A stretch of 10,525 nucleotides of DNA from an uncultured Campylobacter sp. (GTDB taxonomy: Bacteria > Campylobacterota > Campylobacteria > Campylobacterales > Campylobacteraceae), in the NCBI RefSeq assembly GCF_938045535.1, contig NZ_CALIMQ010000253.1, forward strand, positions 1 through 10,525, in the 5' to 3' direction. Below are positions 6,949 to 10,525 of this stretch, one piece after another. The translations under genes were made by a program, and so were the position numbers. Numbering within the stretch: the stretch's first letter is position 1; every line of letters starts with the position of its first letter. The notes under the pieces were generated by a model. It was not told the DNA's origin and searched no databases. It saw only the letters and a program-made list of their open reading frames with translations.

Positions 6949-7668
6949 TTAAAATTTTTCCAAAAACCCGTAAAAATCGTCCGCAAAGAATCTATCCTCG
7001 TTCTGCGCGTAGTCGCGCACATAGACCTTGTATTCGCACGGCGCATCGTCTGCCTGCTCGCTTGCTATCTCATTCATCGCTCCACTTGCTGCCTCGTCTG
7101 CCGCTTCGCTCATTGTCGCGTCCGCCGTTTTGCACGTCGTTTCGTCCGCCGCTTCGGCATTCATATCGCGCGCCGCATCTAGCGATCTCTCTGCGCACGC
7201 TTCGTCACCCGATGCTCTATTTTCCGCACTGTCGACTGCCGTCGCGACGACCGTATCGCGCACCGTCTCGCTCGCAGCTTTGCCGCTCGTACTCTCCGCC
7301 GTCTTGCCGTGCGCCGTGTTGGGCGAGCCGTCCGCTATGTCGCTTGCAGGCGAAATTTTAAAATAATACTCCTCGTCCTCGAGCTGCAAAAACACAAGCT
7401 CGTCCGCGGCAAATAGGCCGTTTTTCAGATTTACCTCATACGTGTAGCAGATGTCGGCGTCGGCGCTACCCGCAAACTCGGGCGGCGCGATCGTTTTTAG
7501 CTCCGTCCCCGCCGCGCTGAAGCTAGCGTATCTTAGCAGCATCTGCTTGTAGCTCGCAGGCAGCGCAAAGCCTAGCCGCCGCTGCGCCTGCGCGATCCAC
7601 GCGGGCTCTATGTCGCTGAGCCCTGCGGCCGTGATATTTTTAGATTTTTGAATAAGTTCTTCTATCAT
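6949..7668 (-). CDS. SMI1/KNR4 (SUKH) family protein with an internal low-complexity insert
   Basis: SUKH proteins are small alpha/beta proteins, many acting as immunity proteins against contact-dependent or polymorphic toxins. The N-terminal half has the family pattern, RRLGFALPASYKQMLLRYAS (30-49) then DELVFLQLEDEEYYFKIS (89-106). The usual final strands, EYKVYVRDYAQNEDRFFADD then FYGFLEKF, come only at 212-239. Between them (107-210) lie about 104 residues dominated by A, S, T, E and D that have no place in the fold. SUKH proteins are normally 130-180 residues; without the insert this one would be about 135. I take ATG 7668 as the start because the domain begins there (MIEELIQKS); an in-frame ATG at 7731 would add 21 residues, and neither has a strong Shine-Dalgarno. 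A TAAAAT on the minus strand at 7692-7697 would suit the inner start. It is first in a two-gene unit with the DUF6892-type gene. Confidence 0.82.
   Translation of the reverse strand: MIEELIQKSKNITAAGLSDIEPAWIAQAQRRLGFALPASYKQMLLRYASFSAAGTELKTIAPPEFAGSADADICYTYEVNLKNGLFAADELVFLQLEDEEYYFKISPASDIADGSPNTAHGKTAESTSGKAASETVRDTVVATAVDSAENRASGDEACAERSLDAARDMNAEAADETTCKTADATMSEAADEAASGAMNEIASEQADDAPCEYKVYVRDYAQNEDRFFADDFYGFLEKF
7039..7350 (-). repeat. Degenerate coding repeat (Ala/Ser/Thr/Glu-rich insert) in the SUKH gene
   Basis: The insert keeps the reading frame (312 bp, 104 codons). Its clearest internal repeat is 16 codons: AADETTCKTADATMSE is followed directly by AADEAASGAMNEIASE. At DNA level, 7094-7108 and 7142-7156 agree at 14 of 15 bases, 48 bp apart. 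The rest is looser A/S/T/E/D sequence, probably disordered. Confidence 0.6.
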
Positions 7669-7887
7669 TTTTATCCCATTTTGAATGAGAAATTTTAATG
7701 CCTTAGCAGCATCAAGACGCGCTGTTTGCATAAACCCGCGAGCATTTGGCGCGGCTTTGAAAATCTAAATTTAAAAGCACGCGCGGCTTCAAAACCAAAG
7801 CGAGCCGTTTAAAATTTCGAGCAGCCCGCACATAAAATTTCAACCGCAAACGCGAACCGGCAGAGTTCTAGTGATCTAAATTTAGCG

Positions 7888-8265
7888 CTAGGCCCTAGCC
7901 AGCGCTATTACTTCGATCTCCACAAGCGCGCCTTTGGGGAGTTTGGCGACCTGCACCGTGCTGCGAGCGGGCTTGTGCTCGCCGAACGCCGCAACGTATA
8001 TCTCGTTCACCGCGGCAAAATCGCCCATATCGGCCAGGAAAATCGTAGTTTTGACGGCATCTTGCAGCGTCGCGCCCGCTTCTTTTAGGATCGCCGCGAG
8101 GTTTTGCAAAACCTGCCTGCTCTGCGCTTCCACGCCGCCCGCGACAAACTCGCCGTCCGGCTTAAGCGCGATCTGCCCCGAGGTGAAGATGAACCCACCC
8201 GCCTTGATCGCCTGAGAGTACGGCCCGATGGCCTGCGCCGCATCGGGAGTCGAGATGATCTGCAT
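7888..8265 (-). CDS. ridA: RidA family reactive enamine/imine deaminase
   Basis: RidA hydrolyses reactive 2-aminoacrylate and related enamine/imine intermediates released by PLP enzymes, protecting other PLP enzymes in the cytosol. The 125-residue length is normal (about 125-130). AIGPYSQAI (12-20) and FTSGQIAL (27-34) are standard; the arginine that anchors the substrate carboxylate in RidA (R105 in E. coli) is R101 in PARSTVQVAKLP, and the glutamate near the end (E118 in VEIEVIA) is present, so it should be active. The start at 8265 is chosen for AAAGGA (8272-8277) and because it gives the typical MQIISTPDAAQAIGPYSQ; an in-frame ATG at 8295 would add ten residues. It stands alone, 219 bases upstream of the SUKH start on the same strand, and with no strong terminator between. 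Confidence 0.93.
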   Translation of the reverse strand: MQIISTPDAAQAIGPYSQAIKAGGFIFTSGQIALKPDGEFVAGGVEAQSRQVLQNLAAILKEAGATLQDAVKTTIFLADMGDFAAVNEIYVAAFGEHKPARSTVQVAKLPKGALVEIEVIALARA

Positions 8266-8308
8266 ACTAAATCCTTTGTAAAAAATTTCGCCCATTTTAT
8301 CGCAAAAT

Positions 8309-8317
8309 ATTTTAGCA
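8309..8317 (-). promoter_or_regulatory. Extended -10 promoter for ridA
   Basis: On the minus strand this reads TGCTAAAAT, an extended -10 in which TGn precedes the hexamer. It would give a leader of about 35 bases to the ATG at 8265. A second, weaker GATAAAAT lies at 8294-8301. Confidence 0.4.
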
Positions 8318-8372
8318 TTGCTTTAGGCGGCGGAATTTCGCTAGCGAGGTTGCGGGTGCAGAGGGTACGATA

Positions 8373-8549
8373 AAATTTAACAGGCGGCGAGAGTAACTAA
8401 ATTTGTTGGTACAGGCGCGGCAATGCGGTTAAATTTATCGTGCAAATACAGGTGAGGCTAGCGCGGAAAGCGAGCCATGGCGGCGAAACGGCAAATTTAA
8501 AAGAGCTAACAGGCGCAACAAAACAGCGTGTGAAAGTGCAGCTAAATTT
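8373..8549. repeat. Dispersed AAATTT ... ACAGGCG degenerate repeats
   Basis: AAATTT occurs at 8373, 8399, 8431, 8493 and 8544. In the first four it is followed by ACAGGCG or a one-base variant (8380, 8411, 8448, 8509). Unit spacing is uneven (26, 32, 62, 51), so these are decayed or loosely organised copies. Confidence 0.4.
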
Positions 8550-8905
8550 AATCGCTGAGAGTGGATTTGGTAGTACGTACGGGCGGCACGGCGAAATGAT
8601 CTATGGAGCGGTATTTTAAAATTTTGTGGGCATAAACATATAAAATTTCATAGCACGAGCACGATAACGCCGCGCGCTCGGCAATACGACGACTCTATCG
8701 GCAACACCGAATGAATGCATGGCGATACGACGAAATAGATACGAGCGGTGCGGTGGAATTTAACTGGCGCGAATGGGCGAAATTTCACTGGCGTCGTTAC
8801 GGCAGTAAATTAAATTCCTTGCGGTAGCAAGATCATCAATGTCTCGACCGGCAAAATCAAACCGCCCACGGTAGTGATACGGGCGGCGGGGCGGTAAAAG
8901 CAGAG

Positions 8906-9297
8906 TCAAAATCGCTACCATCGCAGCAGAAAGAACAGCGCCGTCATAAAAAATCAGTGCGACACCGCGCAACGCAATTAAAATCCTCGCAGTAGCAAGC
9001 GTGGCAACGAAGTTGTCGATGTAGCGGAGCAAAATCAGCGATATAGAAATAATAAAATCAAAGACCTCGCGACAAGCGAGGCTTCCGACGCAACGGCAAC
9101 AGAATCAACATCGCAGCAGCGGGAAATTAGCGTAGTCGCGATAAGATCAGCACAACGCTACGATAAAATTGACACTACAATTAAAATTTGCAGTGTCGCA
9201 GTAAGTTCGGCGCAACGCTGCGACAAAATCAACACCGCAGTAGTAAAATAGACGCTATTGAGGTGGTAAAATCGACGCTGTCGTAGCATATCAGCGA
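8906..9297. repeat. Degenerate repeat array with a 60-bp period in part
   Basis: The best pair is 9134-9178 and 9194-9238: offset exactly 60 bp, 33 of 45 bases identical, and 10 of the 12 differences transitions. Shorter relatives built on (A)AAATC followed by CGCAG(T/C)AG or CAACGC(T)GCGAC occur near 8908, 8950, 8980, 9030, 9053, 9101, 9225 and 9268. One copy holds an inverted repeat, GTCGCAG (9195-9201) with CTGCGAC (9218-9224), and CCTCGC/GCGAGG forms a small hairpin at 9065-9081. Confidence 0.55.
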
Positions 9298-9303
9298 GAG
9301 TTC

Positions 9304-9347
9304 ATAAAATTTTACGCGAAATTTTATACGAAATCCTGTATAAAATT
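9304..9347 (-). terminator. AT-rich hairpins downstream of the TSUP permease gene
   Basis: Three arms can pair in two ways: 9304-9312 with 9319-9327 (9 bp, 6-nt loop), or 9320-9329 with 9338-9347 (10 bp, 8-nt loop). They lie 53 bases after the stop of the minus-strand permease gene. The stems are AT-rich and no clear T-run follows on the minus strand, so a terminator role is tentative. Confidence 0.3.
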
Positions 9348-9399
9348 CTATGATTTTGACTTTAGATTGGCCTGCGATCGGCCCTCAACCAGTCTGTAA

Positions 9400-10161
9400 T
9401 TAATTTGCAATCAGTCCGTAAAGTAGCTTTAAAATCGTGGCGGCAACGACGAGCAGAAGCATTTTACGCACAAATTTCACGTCGCATCGCATCACTAGGC
9501 TTGAGCCTGCGAAGCTGCCCGCGATCTGTCCGACCGCCATCACCGCTCCGACGAGCCATAAAATTTGCCCGCCGATGATAAAAACGCCCAAAGAGACGAT
9601 GTTTGAGGTGAAATTTAAAACTTTAGTGTGTGCGACCGCCTTTTTCATATATAGCCCTAAAATTCCAACCAGCGCAAACGTCCAAAACGAGCCCGTACCC
9701 GGGCCGAAAAATCCGTCGTAAAACCCCAAAACAAGCCCAAAAATCGCGTAAAAGCTCTTTTTTGACATCTTGGGCCTTGCGGGCGCTTCGCCTAGGTTTG
9801 GCGAAAAAATCATATAAAAGAAAAGCGCCAGCAGCAGGATCGGAATGAGGTAGTTTAGGAATTTCGCATCGATTAGAAGCAGGACATAAGCGCCGACGAG
9901 CCCGCCTACGAACGTAAAAATCACGCCGCGCAAGATCTCCGCTGCATCGACATAGCCCTTGCGGATGAAATTTAAAGCGGCGGTGAAGCTTCCGAAGCTG
10001 CCTTGAAATCTATTTGTGGCGATCGCTACATGCGGCGGAATGCCCACGGCAAGCAGCGCAGGCAGCGAGATCAGCCCGCCGCCGCCCGCGATCGAGTCGA
10101 TAAATCCGCCGAAAAACGCCGCCGCAAAAAGCACCGCGAACTGCCAAAGCTCAAGCTCCAT
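9400..10161 (-). CDS. TSUP family (TauE/SafE-type) membrane permease
   Basis: TSUP proteins are inner-membrane carriers linked to movement of sulfite, sulfonates, sulfoacetate or other organic anions. The 253 residues and about eight hydrophobic segments are standard. The family's two-fold repeat shows clearly: DSIAGGGGLISLPALL (22-37) with IATNRFQGSFGS (47-58) in the first half, and FYDGFFGPGTGSFW (147-160) with VLNFTSNIVSLGVF (181-194) in the second. The start has AGGA (10167-10170) and the gene stands alone; no sulfur-metabolism gene is nearby, so the substrate cannot be inferred. It is closest in style to the YfcA branch. Its GC-rich codon use contrasts sharply with the AT-rich gene to the right, from which it is divergently transcribed. 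Confidence 0.93.
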   Translation of the reverse strand: MELELWQFAVLFAAAFFGGFIDSIAGGGGLISLPALLAVGIPPHVAIATNRFQGSFGSFTAALNFIRKGYVDAAEILRGVIFTFVGGLVGAYVLLLIDAKFLNYLIPILLLALFFYMIFSPNLGEAPARPKMSKKSFYAIFGLVLGFYDGFFGPGTGSFWTFALVGILGLYMKKAVAHTKVLNFTSNIVSLGVFIIGGQILWLVGAVMAVGQIAGSFAGSSLVMRCDVKFVRKMLLLVVAATILKLLYGLIAN

Positions 10162-10185
10162 TTTTGTCCTTTTTTAATTTCCAAT

Positions 10186-10192
10186 ATTTTAC
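10186..10192 (-). promoter_or_regulatory. -10 box for the TSUP permease gene
   Basis: On the minus strand this reads GTAAAAT within CTTTTGTAAAATATT, 25 bases upstream of the permease ATG and preceded by T-rich sequence. Confidence 0.4.
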
Positions 10193-10242
10193 AAAAGGTG
10201 AACTTAAATTTTAACCGCCGTACATCGCAATAGCAAATCGTA

Positions 10243-10251
10243 TGCTATAAT
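10243..10251 (+). promoter_or_regulatory. Consensus extended -10 promoter
   Basis: TGCTATAAT matches the extended -10 (TGn-TATAAT) exactly and lies 21 bases before the ATG at 10273, with AAGGAT between. It is the best promoter in the window and drives the small AT-rich gene to its right. Confidence 0.75.
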
Positions 10252-10272
10252 AGTAAAAAATAAGGATAAAGA

Positions 10273-10449
10273 ATGAATAATGGTTTCAAAAAAATCATCG
10301 ATCTAATTTTAAAAATTTTCATCATAAGCGTATCTATTTCAGGAGCAATCATCATATTAATAATAGCATTGGCTATAGCAGGAATTTATTTAAAGCCGTA
10401 TGGCGATTTTTGGAATGTAAAGAATAATAATTTTGAGGAACTCTATTAG
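10273..10449 (+). CDS. Small single-span membrane protein, unknown function
   Basis: A 58-residue protein starts after a good ribosome site (AAGGAT, 10262-10267). A short basic N-terminus (MNNGFKKII) precedes a long hydrophobic stretch (about residues 11-40), then a polar tail (KPYGDFWNVKNNNFEELY). By the positive-inside rule the tail should face the periplasm; it could also be an uncleaved signal anchor. Its GC content is about 27% against more than 50% in the neighbouring permease gene, suggesting acquired DNA. The frame ends at TAG 10447-10449, but another frame stays open past it (10437 to the window end, starting GTLLGFKSIPLDCF), so the gene may be the 5' part of a longer protein broken by a CT duplication at 10441-10444. 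I do not recognise the family. Confidence 0.6.
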   Translation: MNNGFKKIIDLILKIFIISVSISGAIIILIIALAIAGIYLKPYGDFWNVKNNNFEELY

Positions 10450-10525
10450 GTTTTAAGTCAATTCCCTTAGATTGTTTTTCACAAGTTGGAATTACCTCAT
10501 TTACAAATTCTTCAAATGAAACATT

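Larger units (their letters stand above)
8296..9399. other. Gene-free, repeat-rich region of about 1.1 kb
   Basis: No convincing gene, RNA gene or mobile-element remnant is visible. The left part (8373-8549) has AAATTT/ACAGGCG-type repeats, and the right part (8906-9297) has an AAAATC/CGCAGTAG-type array. The middle (8560-8900) looks similar in texture but no unit can be defined; AAATTT(C/A)ACTGGCG occurs twice (near 8757 and 8780). GC content is close to that of the neighbouring genes, so it does not look like foreign DNA. Confidence 0.6.

Noticed and set aside
7039..7350. Diversity-generating retroelement target in the SUKH gene
   Set aside because: No reverse transcriptase or template repeat is present, and differences between copies are not adenine-specific.
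6995..7366. Several long plus-strand frames opposite the SUKH gene
   Set aside because: They are shadows produced by the biased Ala/Ser/Thr-rich repeat of the real minus-strand gene, giving Ser/Ala/Arg-rich nonsense.
7879..7908. Hairpin overlapping the ridA stop codon (CTAGG/CCTAG with GCGCT/AGCGC)
   Set aside because: The stem is short, has unpaired bases, lies over the coding end and has no T-run, so it is not a credible terminator.
8760..9032. 90-codon minus-strand open frame in the repeat region
   Set aside because: It lies largely inside the degenerate repeat array, has repetitive hydrophobic composition (ILIALRGVALIF and similar), no ribosome site and no family resemblance; it is best explained as chance translation of the repeats.
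8906..9297. CRISPR array
   Set aside because: The copies are not constant, spacing is irregular apart from one 60-bp step, and there is no cas gene or leader in the window.
1..10525. tRNA or rRNA genes and transposase genes
   Set aside because: I looked for T-loop words (GGTTCGA-type), rRNA-like stretches and transposase-like open frames on both strands, and found none.

Overview
The window looks like chromosomal DNA of an epsilonproteobacterium, most likely an oral, higher-GC Campylobacter (C. gracilis-like). This is an inference from the AAATTTTA-rich spacers, TATAAT/TAAAAT -10 boxes with little recognisable -35, and the family content (FNT channel, Crp/Fnr regulator, AGCS symporter, TSUP permease). 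No 16S or other marker gene is present, so the species is a guess.

Layout. 1-565: the 3' part of a formate/nitrite (FNT) channel gene with a clear intrinsic terminator. 787-1425 (minus): a Crp/Fnr-type regulator convergent with it. Divergent from the regulator is a PPM1/LCMT-type SAM methyltransferase (1780-2611) broken by one extra G near 2440. 2842-4254: a sodium:alanine/glycine (AGCS) symporter closed by a strong hairpin. 4378-5087: a YiiM-like MOSC-domain gene preceded by an overlapping 11-codon leader ORF. 5088-5898: a gene-free stretch with degenerate 27-33 bp repeats and a possible coding remnant. 5899-7668 (minus): a two-gene cassette, a SUKH (SMI1/KNR4) protein followed by a DUF7738-DUF6892-type protein; the SUKH domain is interrupted by about 104 Ala/Ser/Thr/Glu-rich residues. 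7888-8265 (minus): ridA. 8296-9399: about 1.1 kb without a convincing gene, holding two families of degenerate repeats. 9400-10161 (minus): a TSUP (TauE/SafE-type) permease. From about 10200 the GC content drops to about 27% and a small single-span membrane protein gene begins under a consensus extended -10 promoter.

Functionally this is a mixture of independent transport and housekeeping units (anion channel, amino-acid symporter, sulfonate/sulfite-type permease, imine deaminase, MOSC protein) separated by unusually long, repeat-rich spacers. The one plausible accessory system is the SUKH plus DUF6892 cassette, which resembles immunity genes of polymorphic-toxin loci but has no toxin gene within the window. 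The AT-rich right end is probably the edge of a horizontally acquired segment. Two reading-frame breaks (the methyltransferase, and perhaps the small right-end gene) point either to gene decay or to local sequencing error.
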